From Xenococcus sp. MO_188.B8 (lineage in GTDB: Bacteria > Cyanobacteriota > Cyanobacteriia > Cyanobacteriales > Xenococcaceae), in assembly GCA_030065615.1 (NCBI GenBank), contig JASJDR010000056.1, forward strand, positions 1 to 41,015: 41,015 nucleotides of DNA, in the 5' to 3' direction. The first letter of the stretch is position 1. The number at the start of each line of letters is the position of its first letter. Below, one piece after another: positions 7,701 to 14,545 of this stretch. Position numbers and translations under genes: made by a program. The notes beneath the pieces were generated by a model that saw only the letters and a program-made list of their open reading frames with translations, did no database searches and had not been told where the DNA came from.

Positions 7701-9181
7701 TTATTTTGCGTCCCTGCCCACTCGTAAGGGAAAGCTTTGGGGGTATAAACTTTCAAAGATTCTCGCAAACAGGCGATCGCGTTTTCTAAATTCTCTGCTT
7801 TCTCTCCTCTGATTCTGTCCAAGTAAGAATTTCCCAGATTAATTTGCGCTCTTGCCCAGTCGAAGGGGAAAGCTTTGGGAGTATAAACTTTCAAGGATTC
7901 TCGCAAACAGGCAATCGCCGCTTCGAGATTCTCGGCCTTCTCTCCTCTGATTCTTTCGCAGTAAGCACCCCCCAGGTTATTTTGCGTTCTTGCCCAGTCG
8001 AAGGGGAAAGCATCGGGGGTATAAACTTTCAAAGATTCTCGCAAACAGGCGATCGCGTTTTCTAAATTCTCTGCCTTCTCCCCTCTGATTCTGTTATTGT
8101 AAGCAAGCCCCAGGTTATTTTGGGTATGTGCCCAGTCGAAGGGGAAAGCATCGGGGGTACAAACCTTCAAGGATTCTCGCAAACAGGCAATCGCCATTTC
8201 GAGATTCTCGGTCTTCTCTCCTCTGATTCTTTCGCAGTAAGCACGCCCCAGGTTATCTTGCGTCTTTGCCCACTCGTATGGGAAAGCATCGGGGGTATAA
8301 ACTTTCAAAGATTCTCGCAAACAGGCGATCACGGTTTCTAGATTCTCTGCTTTCTCTCCTCTGATTCTCTTCCTGTAAGCAGCCCCCAGGTTATTTTGCG
8401 TTCTTGCCCACTCGAAGGGGAAAGCATCGGGGTTATAAACCTTCAAGGATTCTCGCAAGCAGGCGATCGCGTTTTCGCTATTCTCTGCTTTCTCTCCTCT
8501 GATTCGGTTAATGTAAGCAGCCCCCAGGTTATTTTGCGTATTTGCCCACTCGTAGGGGAAAGCATCGGGGGTATAAACCTTCAAAGATTCTCGAAAGCAG
8601 GCGATCGCGTTTTCGCGATTGTCTGCCTTCTCCCCTCTGATTCGGTTAATGTAAGCAGCCCCCAGGCCATTTTGCGTATGTGCCCACTCGTAGGGGAAAG
8701 CGTCGGGGGTATAAACTGGTGTAATAGCTTGATGACCTTTAATGGCAATCTCTAGATTACTTTCTCTGTTACCGAGAGGAAACTGCTGTATTAGTGCGCC
8801 GCTGAAATCACAAATAACTCTTGCTACCTCATAAGCTTGTTCTGATTCTAGGGTGGGTAAAGTATCAGTTGCCCATTGGTATAGTTTCTCTGCGAAAGCT
8901 TCATCGAGTTGATCTAGATGCGTCTCTAACAAAGGATAGACAACGTGTGGATCACTATCACTTTCTTCAGTTGCCTGCAACACCTCCCCCAGGAAAGATA
9001 GATTTCCTTGAGAGAAAGCACCTGCTTCTCCCAATTGTCGAATAGACTGAGTGCCCCGCAGTGAAGGAAAGATCAGCATTAAGATGGCGCATGGTAATCC
9101 GATAAAAACAACAGACAGAAGGTACAGAAAAATCCTTACAAGTCTCAACAAAAATCGTAAAATTATTAAAAGTAATCGCAT
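4715..9181 (-). CDS. Membrane-anchored TPR-CHAT protease
   Basis: The 1488-residue protein has three parts. Residues 1-40 are strongly hydrophobic with arginines (LLLIILRFLLRLVRIFLYLL, then VFIGLPCAILMLIF), probably one or two membrane helices. Residues 157-892 are sixteen near-identical 46-residue tetratricopeptide-type units plus a degenerate seventeenth. The C-terminal third is a caspase-like CHAT peptidase domain with its catalytic pair intact: His1297 in HFSCHGQF and Cys1345 in LSACETG. CHAT proteins belong to the caspase/separase clan and cleave after binding signals sensed by attached repeats. The start has an ideal AGGAGG 6 bases before the ATG, and the ATG directly follows the TAA of a short upstream reading frame, implying translational coupling. 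The natural target is unknown. It converges with the 131-residue gene. Confidence 0.93.
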   Translation of the reverse strand: MRLLLIILRFLLRLVRIFLYLLSVVFIGLPCAILMLIFPSLRGTQSIRQLGEAGAFSQGNLSFLGEVLQATEESDSDPHVVYPLLETHLDQLDEAFAEKLYQWATDTLPTLESEQAYEVARVICDFSGALIQQFPLGNRESNLEIAIKGHQAITPVYTPDAFPYEWAHTQNGLGAAYINRIRGEKADNRENAIACFRESLKVYTPDAFPYEWANTQNNLGAAYINRIRGEKAENSENAIACLRESLKVYNPDAFPFEWARTQNNLGAAYRKRIRGEKAENLETVIACLRESLKVYTPDAFPYEWAKTQDNLGRAYCERIRGEKTENLEMAIACLRESLKVCTPDAFPFDWAHTQNNLGLAYNNRIRGEKAENLENAIACLRESLKVYTPDAFPFDWARTQNNLGGAYCERIRGEKAENLEAAIACLRESLKVYTPKAFPFDWARAQINLGNSYLDRIRGEKAENLENAIACLRESLKVYTPKAFPYEWAGTQNNLGEAYRKRIRGQKADNLETAIACYRESLKVYTPKAFPYEWAGTQNNLGLAYQMRIRGQKAENLETALACYRESLKVYTPKAFPYEWAGTQNNLGLAYQMRIKGEKAENLEIALVCYRESLKVYTPKAYPYKWAKVQTNLGGAYQKRIREEKAENLEMAITCLRESLKVYTPEAFPSEWANTQNNLGFAYWNRIRGDRIDNLEMAITCCRESLKVYTPEAFPSEWANTQNNLGSAYIYRIRGDKAENLETAIACCRESLKVYTPDAFPYEWARAQINLGNSYLDRIRGDKVDNLETAIVCYRKSLKVYTPEAFPSEWANTQNNLGIAYSKSIKGDKAENLEIAIARLRESLKVYTPDAFPSEWARTQNNLGIAYWNRIREDRIDNLETAINYLRESLKVYTPDDFPIDCRRTGRNLGDLALGEGNWQLAIEAYSKAIKAIELGRSWAVTPQSKQEFMETAIDVYHNIVQALLNTEQIPLALEYVERSKTRNLVELLANRDLKPRGEFSPAILEELDRLRDEIRTEQIYLANQERKLNILLLESSQPSPPSRPDRTHLNQLQQELDELIQRDISPIDPTFSLTQKVETISFRDIQSLIDERTAIVEWYITEEKILTFLVTYHNPEPQIWQSSTEDSTNLVNWGNEYIRTYYTNRLQWITELETRLPKLTEILHLEKIISLVPKECDHLILIPHIFLHLLPLHALPVGSQNVNTSKSLLDLFPRGVQYAPSCQLLKLAQNQQRPDVHNLFAIQNPTSDLIYTDLEVETIRSLFPNAEVLAKQAASEASLKLHPNLPLANCVHFSCHGQFNYVSPLESALVLSKDEANTEDGYLTLAEIFELSLQQCRLVTLSACETGFIDPSSLSDEYIGLPNGFLFAGSPSIVSSLWTVDDLSTAFLMIKFYENLPQCPQAGEVALALKQAQKWLRNLTCQEFEQELSKPQYQKALAQLQQKFSAAEFFELEDAIEVERAKLKKFDPDEKPFANPFYWAAFIATGV
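6506..8713 (-). repeat. Array of sixteen 138-bp tandem repeats inside the TPR-CHAT gene
   Basis: Each unit is 138 bp (46 codons), running from YTPDAFPYEW through a TQNNLGxAY core to AIACxRESLKV. Units vary mainly at D/K/E after YTP, at Y/F/S after AFP, and in the residues after the NLG core. Units 7 and 14 share the rare version RAQINLGNSYLDRIRG. Units 8-10 share YTPKAFPYEWAGTQNNLG, and units 12, 13 and 15 share YTPEAFPSEWANTQNNLG. This indicates segmental duplication and gene conversion inside the array. The spacing is an exact multiple of three, so copy number can change without breaking the frame. Confidence 0.95.
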
Positions 9182-9346
9182 TTAATTTCCTCCTGCTGCC
9201 ATTCCAACCTGGTTCATTCCCTGAACTAATTCCCGATCCAATAATTCCTGGTTATCAGTGAGGTATTGTTGCAATTCTGCTTCGCTGGCGTAGTTGAGCA
9301 GTTGTTCGATGAGGTTGAACTAGGCTTCGGTGCGAAGAACATTCAT
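9182..9346 (-). pseudogene. Short gene before TPR-CHAT, interrupted by an in-frame TAG
   Basis: Read on the minus strand from ATG at 9346-9344 the frame gives MNVLRTEA, then TAG (9322-9320), then FNLIEQLLNYASEAELQQYL and onward through a GMNQVGMAAGGN ending, with TAA at 9184-9182. The sequence looks like the helical N-terminal module often found at the start of cyanobacterial TPR-CHAT proteins, with a Trp or other codon changed to TAG. The TAA is immediately followed by the ATG of the CHAT gene. Just upstream, an 18-codon frame (MSNSVNIEIDADLKVVFQ) ends in TGA overlapping this ATG, which suggests a small operon. Alternatives are a true 8-codon leader peptide or re-initiation at the later TTG. 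Confidence 0.55.
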
Positions 9347-9621
9347 TGGAAGACAACCTTAAGGTCAGCATCTATCTCAATATTGACTGAATTGGACATG
9401 AATTTCGCATAATACAGAATATAACTTAACGAAGGAATCAGACCTTGCTTTGTTTCAGTTGCTGATAACCTGGCAACAAGCGATCATAATTCTGTTTAAG
9501 ATAGGGAGTTGAAGAGAACAGACTTACGTTGAATATAGATACAAAAGCGATCGCGTCGCTGTGCTTTATCCTTCATACCTTAATGTAGTAGAATTAACAG
9601 TTGTATTTTGCGACACAAACT

Positions 9622-10917
9622 GTGATAGAACGCTATACCCTGCCCGAAATGGGCGAAATTTGGACTGATACCTATAAACTCAAAACCTGGCTAGAAGTAG
9701 AAATAGCAGTTTGTGAGGCGCAAGCGGAGTTAGGCTATATTCCTACTGAGGCAGTAGCAGAAATTAAAGCCAAAGCTAACTTCGATCCTCAAAGAGTGTT
9801 AGAAATTGAGGCGGAAGTTCGCCACGATGTGATTGCTTTTTTGACCAATGTAAATGAATATGTTGGGGATGCTGGAAGATACATTCACCTAGGTTTAACT
9901 AGTTCTGATGTACTGGATACTGGGTTAGCGTTGCAGATGGTAGCCAGTCTCAATCTAATTTTAGAAAAACTAGAAGAACTGATTCAAGCGATTCGCTATC
10001 AAGCACAACAACATCGCTATACAGTTATGGTGGGACGTTCCCATGGAATTCATGCTGAACCGATTACCTTTGGGTTTAAATTAGCTGGCTGGTTAGCCGA
10101 AGTGATGCGAAATCGCGATCGCTTAGTAAGGTTGAGAAAAGATATTGCCGTGGGTAAAATATCTGGTGCTGTGGGGACTTATGCCAATGTCGATCCGCAA
10201 ATCGAAGCGATCGCCTGTCAAAAATTAGGCTTACAACCAGATACCGCTTCAACTCAAGTTGTTTCGCGCGATCGTCATGCCGAATATGTGCAACAATTGG
10301 CTTTACTAGGAGCCTCGATCGAAAGATTTGCCGTCGAAATTCGCAATTTACAACGTACTGATGTCTTGGAAGTAGAAGAATTTTTCTCTAAGAAACAAAA
10401 AGGTTCTTCTGCCATGCCTCACAAACGCAATCCGATCCGTTCTGAAAGATTAACTGGAATGGCAAGGGTAATTCGCGGCAATGCGGTAGCAGCTTTAGAA
10501 AATGTTGCTTTATGGCATGAAAGAGACATTTCCCATAGTTCTGTAGAAAGAGTCATTCTTCCTGATAGCTGTATCTTGACCCATTTCATGTTGCGAGAGA
10601 TCACTAGTTTAGTGAAAAACTTACTGGTATATCCCGATAATATGGAGCGTAATATGAATGTCTATGGAGGAGTGATCTTTAGTCAAAGAGTATTACTTGC
10701 TCTCGTGGAAAAAGGAATGACTCGCGAAGAAGCCTATCGAGTAGTTCAAGGTTGCGCAATGACTGCTTGGAATACCACCGATGGCGATTTCCGTAAATTG
10801 ATTAACCAAGATAGCACCGTCATCAAAATGTTATCTCAATCAGAAATTGATGCTTGTTTCGATCCGCAACATCATCTGAAAAATTTAGATACCATCTATC
10901 AAAGATTAGGAATTTAA
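9622..10917 (+). CDS. purB: Adenylosuccinate lyase
   Basis: PurB cleaves SAICAR to AICAR and adenylosuccinate to AMP in purine synthesis, in the cytoplasm as a homotetramer. The product starts MIERYTLPEMGEIWTDTYKL and shows the family landmarks LTSSDVLDT (about residue 92), GRSHGIHAEP (about 138-147) and the superfamily signature SSAMPHKRNP with the mobile serine loop (about 262-271). Length from this start is 431 residues, normal for the family. The frame is open to a TTG at 9601, but the GTG at 9622 is preferred because it yields the conserved IERY N-terminus. It is a single-gene unit here. A diverged piece of another purB lies about 6 kb upstream. Confidence 0.97.
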   Translation: MIERYTLPEMGEIWTDTYKLKTWLEVEIAVCEAQAELGYIPTEAVAEIKAKANFDPQRVLEIEAEVRHDVIAFLTNVNEYVGDAGRYIHLGLTSSDVLDTGLALQMVASLNLILEKLEELIQAIRYQAQQHRYTVMVGRSHGIHAEPITFGFKLAGWLAEVMRNRDRLVRLRKDIAVGKISGAVGTYANVDPQIEAIACQKLGLQPDTASTQVVSRDRHAEYVQQLALLGASIERFAVEIRNLQRTDVLEVEEFFSKKQKGSSAMPHKRNPIRSERLTGMARVIRGNAVAALENVALWHERDISHSSVERVILPDSCILTHFMLREITSLVKNLLVYPDNMERNMNVYGGVIFSQRVLLALVEKGMTREEAYRVVQGCAMTAWNTTDGDFRKLINQDSTVIKMLSQSEIDACFDPQHHLKNLDTIYQRLGI

Positions 10918-11035
10918 CTTTCTTCAGTCAGAAATTTCCCGATTTATCAGATAGGCGATATATAAATATTGAATGTCAAATAAAGCCTGGTTACTAAAAA
11001 TAGAGATTATTTTCGACTTTTCAATGGGCAAAGGG

Positions 11036-11083
11036 TGAGTTATAACAGCGGTGAATTATGACAGCACTGAGTTATGACTACAT
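11036..11083. repeat. Three 16-bp iterons upstream of the PPC-domain gene
   Basis: TGAGTTATAAC (11036), TGAATTATGAC (11052) and TGAGTTATGAC (11068) recur at exactly 16-bp spacing. The first two copies also share ACAGC downstream of the core. They end about 75 bp before the next start codon. The spacing is not a multiple of three and the region is not coding. Regularly spaced direct repeats of this size may be binding sites for a response regulator, or a cyanobacterial short tandem repeat. Confidence 0.6.
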
Positions 11084-11153
11084 AATTTAAGCTGCTTATT
11101 CTTTGTCCGACCTATTGCAATTTAATAATTAAGAATAATCTCTAAACTAAACA

Positions 11154-12548
11154 ATGGAACCCAACGACATTATCGGCGACATTATTATACCTGAAGGCTT
11201 AACTGAGCTTGATGACCTATCTTCCACCACAGTTTTTGGAGAAATTGGCGATAATCCAGATATTCCACTGACGAATGATGTCGATTTATTCGCAGTCAGT
11301 CTGAACGCTGGAGATATTTTAGTTACTGATATAAATGCTGAAGCAAATGATTCTACTCTTGACTCTGTCTTAAGGGTATTCGACGCTAATGGTAACCAGC
11401 TGATTGTGAGCGAAGATCATTCTTTCATAGATGATGATGGAATGGTAGTAGATGAACTTGACCCGTTTACGCAATTTACTGTGCTTCAAGATGGCATTTA
11501 CTATGTAGGAGTTAGTAGTTCTCCTAACTTGAACTATAATCCGAATTTGCCAGATAGTGGCGAGGGAGAAAGTTCTGGCTCCTATGATTTAGTACTTAGT
11601 CGTAACGACGCAGATATTGACGATGGACTTTACAGCGAACCCAACGACATTATTTCATCTGCCAATGCGGTAGAGCTTGATAGTACATCTTCCAAGCGAA
11701 TTATTGGTGAAATTGGCGATGACGATAATCCAGATATTCCACCTACGAATGATGTCGATTTGTTCGAGGTCAGCTTGAAGATTGGAGATACCTTATTTGC
11801 TGATATAAACGCCGAAGTAAATGGTTCGCCTCTCGATGCGGTGTTAACTGTATTTGACGTCGATGGCAATCGGCTGGCTCAGAATGATGATAACTCTTTT
11901 GATGGAGTGACTGAGCTTGACCCATTTCAGGAATTTATAGCGCCTCAGGATGGTACTTACTACGTTGGTGTTAGTAGTAAAAGTAATGATGTTGACCAGC
12001 GCTATGATCCGACCGTTGAAAATAGCAATATGGGAGGTAGTTCTGGGGCCTATCTTTTAGAGCTCAGTATAGATGAAAATGATCTCACTGAGACTGGTAC
12101 GACGTCTTTTACTACTCCTATTAATCGCTTTCAGAATAGCGATCGCCCTGGGACATACCTATTTGCAGGAGAACAAGAAAGCCAAAACATTCGGGAGAAA
12201 TTCCCCAATTTTGTCGAAGAAGGACAAGCTTTTAAAGTAGCAGTTGAACCAGAAGATGGTTTAATTCGCATCAATCGTTTTCAAAATAGTAGTGTACCTG
12301 GTACTTATCTCTACGCCGGAGAAGAGGAAAGCCAAGGTATTCGGGCCAACTTTCCCAACTTTATCGAAGAAGGCATCGCCTTCTATGTCTACGATGGAGG
12401 AGCAGACATCGGGGAAGATTTTTATCGCTTTCAAAATCTAGGTGTTCCTGGAACTTATATCTTTGTCGCTGACGAAGAAAGACAGAATATTATCACTAAT
12501 TTTCCTAATTTTGAGGAAGAAGGTCTTGCTTTTGAAGTCGAGATTTAA
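11154..12548 (+). CDS. Two PPC domains plus three DUF5648-like repeats
   Basis: The 464-residue acidic protein begins MEPNDIIGD. Residues about 2-147 and 162-308 are two bacterial pre-peptidase C-terminal (PPC) beta-sandwich domains, each starting EPNDII and containing TNDVDLFxVSL, DINAE and YYVGVSS. Such domains bind calcium or substrate and are usually secreted. The last 140 residues hold three copies of a repeat of about 45 residues (NRFQNxxxPGTYL, then NFPNFxEEGxAF) resembling DUF5648. There is no signal peptide: the protein opens directly on the first PPC domain. Either the N-terminus was lost, or export uses a non-classical route. No peptidase domain is present and there is no strong ribosome binding site. 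An extracellular or surface role is inferred from the domains. Confidence 0.8.
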   Translation: MEPNDIIGDIIIPEGLTELDDLSSTTVFGEIGDNPDIPLTNDVDLFAVSLNAGDILVTDINAEANDSTLDSVLRVFDANGNQLIVSEDHSFIDDDGMVVDELDPFTQFTVLQDGIYYVGVSSSPNLNYNPNLPDSGEGESSGSYDLVLSRNDADIDDGLYSEPNDIISSANAVELDSTSSKRIIGEIGDDDNPDIPPTNDVDLFEVSLKIGDTLFADINAEVNGSPLDAVLTVFDVDGNRLAQNDDNSFDGVTELDPFQEFIAPQDGTYYVGVSSKSNDVDQRYDPTVENSNMGGSSGAYLLELSIDENDLTETGTTSFTTPINRFQNSDRPGTYLFAGEQESQNIREKFPNFVEEGQAFKVAVEPEDGLIRINRFQNSSVPGTYLYAGEEESQGIRANFPNFIEEGIAFYVYDGGADIGEDFYRFQNLGVPGTYIFVADEERQNIITNFPNFEEEGLAFEVEI

Positions 12549-13452
12549 ACAACCGGAAAAATTACTTTATATTAATTATTGTGACAAGTTTTAACAATTT
12601 GTCTTCCGAGAAAGAGGAAATGGAATTATTCACAATGGGGATTGATTTGGCCGTCTACTCCCATTTCTGATTCCTAAAATCCTCTATCCCAATGTAGATA
12701 TCTGGCTATCCAGTCAGATATCTCTTATCAACTGCCACTAGTAAGAGCACCCCAAGCAATAGTTAGGAAAATACGAACCAGTTCTATGCACCCAGCTACG
12801 ATAAGAACTGCTTATAAATTAGAGTACTAAAAACTAAGAAACTGCTGAAATAGCCCAAGATCAAAGATCTTGAAGTTAGATTTCATAGTAAGACTCAATT
12901 GCAGAGTAATCGGGAAATTGGTAAGTAAATTTACTTATTACTATTTCTTTATTAAGTTTTATGATTTTATGTTGTGATCTGATGATAAGGATTGGTGCAG
13001 GAGCCAAGCACTAATCAAGATAGGGTCTGGCATAAGTAAAGTTTTTTGTAATATATCCTCATTAAGATTTACAAAACTTGATGAAATCGGTTCGGGCAGC
13101 ATTGTATAAAAGAACTTAATCAATAAATATTGCTGAGCATAAATCTCTATCAAGATCTGAGTTCGACATTGTTTTTGATTAAACTCCCCCTTAAAATACA
13201 AAATGCATATAACCGTAGTGCATGCAATAATCTTGGGTATTAATTCTTCTACATATCTGTTTGTTGGAGGAGTTGACCCCAATCATTCCCAACAAGACCA
13301 TGAATTATAATAGGTTATTGAGGGAAGTTAGCGTAGGGAAGAAAAGCATTATTGTAAATACTTTGCTTCTTTGCGTTGGCATTCGTCAGTAACTAAGTTT
13401 AGGTCTTGTTAAGAGGGTGGAAAATAATTAGCACAAGCAACAGTAACCTAAT
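12549..13452. other. Long non-coding region upstream of the phycoerythrin linker operon
   Basis: About 900 bp hold no convincing gene. Visible structures are a hairpin GATATCTG..CAGATATC (12697-12722) and a tight hairpin CAAGATC-AAA-GATCTTG (12856-12872). A 107-codon minus-strand frame here (12959-13282) has only a TTG start and no recognisable protein features. The right part must contain the cpeC promoter. I looked for RcaC (TTGCACA pairs) and CcaR-type boxes and did not find clear matches. Confidence 0.6.
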
Positions 13453-13521
13453 ATGAGATAATCTCATTGAAGGAAAAACTGACTGTAGCTTGGGAGTTGT
13501 GTTTTGTACACATTCAGCTCC
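13453..13521 (+). promoter_or_regulatory. cpeC leader: palindrome and stem-loop
   Basis: A perfect palindrome ATGAGAT-A-ATCTCAT (13453-13467) lies about 93 bp before the cpeC start. Between 13493 and 13521 the leader can fold with outer arms GGAG/CTCC and inner arms TGTGT/ACACA, ending about 40 bases before the ATG. A strong ribosome binding site (AAGGAG, then 9 bases to ATG) follows. In Fremyella diplosiphon the cpeC leader is known to be a target of light-colour control involving IF3-type factors. Similar control here is an inference; the structures themselves are seen directly. Confidence 0.5.
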
Positions 13522-13559
13522 TAAAAAGAAAATATTATTCTATTAAGGAGATTTTTTTA

Positions 13560-14435
13560 ATGGTTTTTGGACCAGCATCCGAACTTGGTGTCGGGTTATT
13601 TGAGGATACTGCTGCTTTCGAATACGTACCAGGTCGTTCTGACGAAGAAGCAGAAAGTATTATCCGTGCTGTTTACAGACAGGTGTTGGGTAATGCTTAT
13701 GTCATGGAAAGTGAAAGAGCGGCTATCCCCGAATCTCAATTCAAACGGGGTGAGTTAAGTGTCCGTGAATTCGTGCGAGCGATCGCAAAATCTGATGCTT
13801 ATCAGTCTCGCTTCTTTGACAAAGCTCCTCGTTATCGCTTTATTGAGCTGAATTTCAAACATCTGCTAGGTCGTGCACCTAACAGTTTTGAAGAAATGAG
13901 AGCCCATAGCACCATTCTCGATAACGGTGGCTACGAAGCAGAAATCGATTCCTATCTTGATAGTGACGAATATCAAGAAGCCTATGGAGAATTCTTCGTT
14001 CCTTTCTATCGTGGTTATAAGAGCAAACCTGGTCAAACTATGGTTGAGTTTACTCACATGTTTGCCATGTTGCGTGGTGCATCTTCTAGTGACTTCAAAG
14101 GAAGTTTAGCTGGCAAGGCTCCTGTTCTTAATAAAAATATTATTCAAGGTACTCCTCTAGCGATTATTCCTCCTTCCAGTGGAGCTGCTGGTAATGGTTG
14201 GTCTTTCCGAGATACTACTTTAGGTTCTCGTTCGCGTCATGGCGTTGGTGCCAGTGCTAATGGAAAAGTATATCGCGTTGAAGTAACTGCCTATGCTTCT
14301 CCTAGTGCTGTCAATCGTGTTTCTAAATTCCGTCGTAGCAACAAAGTATACCTTGTTCCTTTCGACAAACTATCTGAGGAATACAAGCGCATTCACAGAC
14401 AAGGCGGACAAATTGCTAGTATTACTGCTGTCTAG
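13560..14435 (+). CDS. cpeC: Phycoerythrin-associated rod linker, CpeC-type
   Basis: The 291-residue rod linker starts MVFGPASELGVGLFEDTAAF. Residues about 20-150 form a PBS linker domain (EEAESIIRAVYRQVLGNAYV, FKRGELSVREFVRAIAKS, RYRFIELNFKHLLGRAP). Residues about 235-291 form a CpcD-like terminal domain (VYRVEVTAY to GGQIASITAV). The layout and the MVESER/FKRGELS segments match CpeC, which links phycoerythrin hexamers in outer phycobilisome rods; CpcC has the same design, so the final choice rests on the operon. The frame is open upstream to a TTG at 13467, but the AAGGAG site and family length select the ATG at 13560. It is first in a six-gene operon. Confidence 0.9.
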   Translation: MVFGPASELGVGLFEDTAAFEYVPGRSDEEAESIIRAVYRQVLGNAYVMESERAAIPESQFKRGELSVREFVRAIAKSDAYQSRFFDKAPRYRFIELNFKHLLGRAPNSFEEMRAHSTILDNGGYEAEIDSYLDSDEYQEAYGEFFVPFYRGYKSKPGQTMVEFTHMFAMLRGASSSDFKGSLAGKAPVLNKNIIQGTPLAIIPPSSGAAGNGWSFRDTTLGSRSRHGVGASANGKVYRVEVTAYASPSAVNRVSKFRRSNKVYLVPFDKLSEEYKRIHRQGGQIASITAV

Positions 14436-14452
14436 ATCAGCGGTGTGACCTC

Positions 14453-14469
14453 GGTCGGGGAAACCGACC
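14453..14469 (+). terminator. Intercistronic hairpin between cpeC and cpeD
   Basis: The stem is GGTCGG-GGAAA-CCGACC. It lies 17 bp after the cpeC stop and has no following T-run, so it is more likely an RNA-stability or partial-attenuation element than a full terminator. It may set the ratio of CpeC to the downstream linkers. Confidence 0.5.
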
Positions 14470-14545
14470 TAAAGGAACTAGCAACTAGTTAACTACTAAA
14501 GCTGTTCACTAATAAAAAATTATAAATTCAGGAGAAATCAATCAA

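Noticed and set aside
6506..8713. Regularly spaced DNA repeats that could be taken for a CRISPR array or satellite
   Set aside because: The period is exactly 138 bp, there are no spacer/repeat borders, and the whole stretch is one open frame encoding 46-residue TPR-type units.
7844..8755. Plus-strand open frames of 73-119 codons with repeated text, opposite to the TPR-CHAT gene
   Set aside because: They are the antisense of the tandem repeats and recur with the repeat period, so they are by-products of the coding bias on the minus strand.
9601..9621. Upstream TTG start for purB
   Set aside because: The added residues (MYFATQT) are not part of PurB; GTG at 9622 yields the usual IERYTLPEM start and normal length.
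12959..13282. 107-codon minus-strand frame in the long gap before cpeC
   Set aside because: It begins with TTG, lacks a ribosome binding site, and its translation shows no domain, membrane or low-complexity feature suggesting a real protein.
13467..13559. Upstream extension of cpeC from a TTG at 13467
   Set aside because: It would put the AAGGAG site and a hairpin inside the gene; the ATG at 13560 gives the conserved MVFGPAS start.
13300..13560. RcaC-type (TTGCACA pairs) or CcaR-type boxes before cpeC
   Set aside because: I searched by eye for both patterns and found no convincing match, so no such site is claimed.
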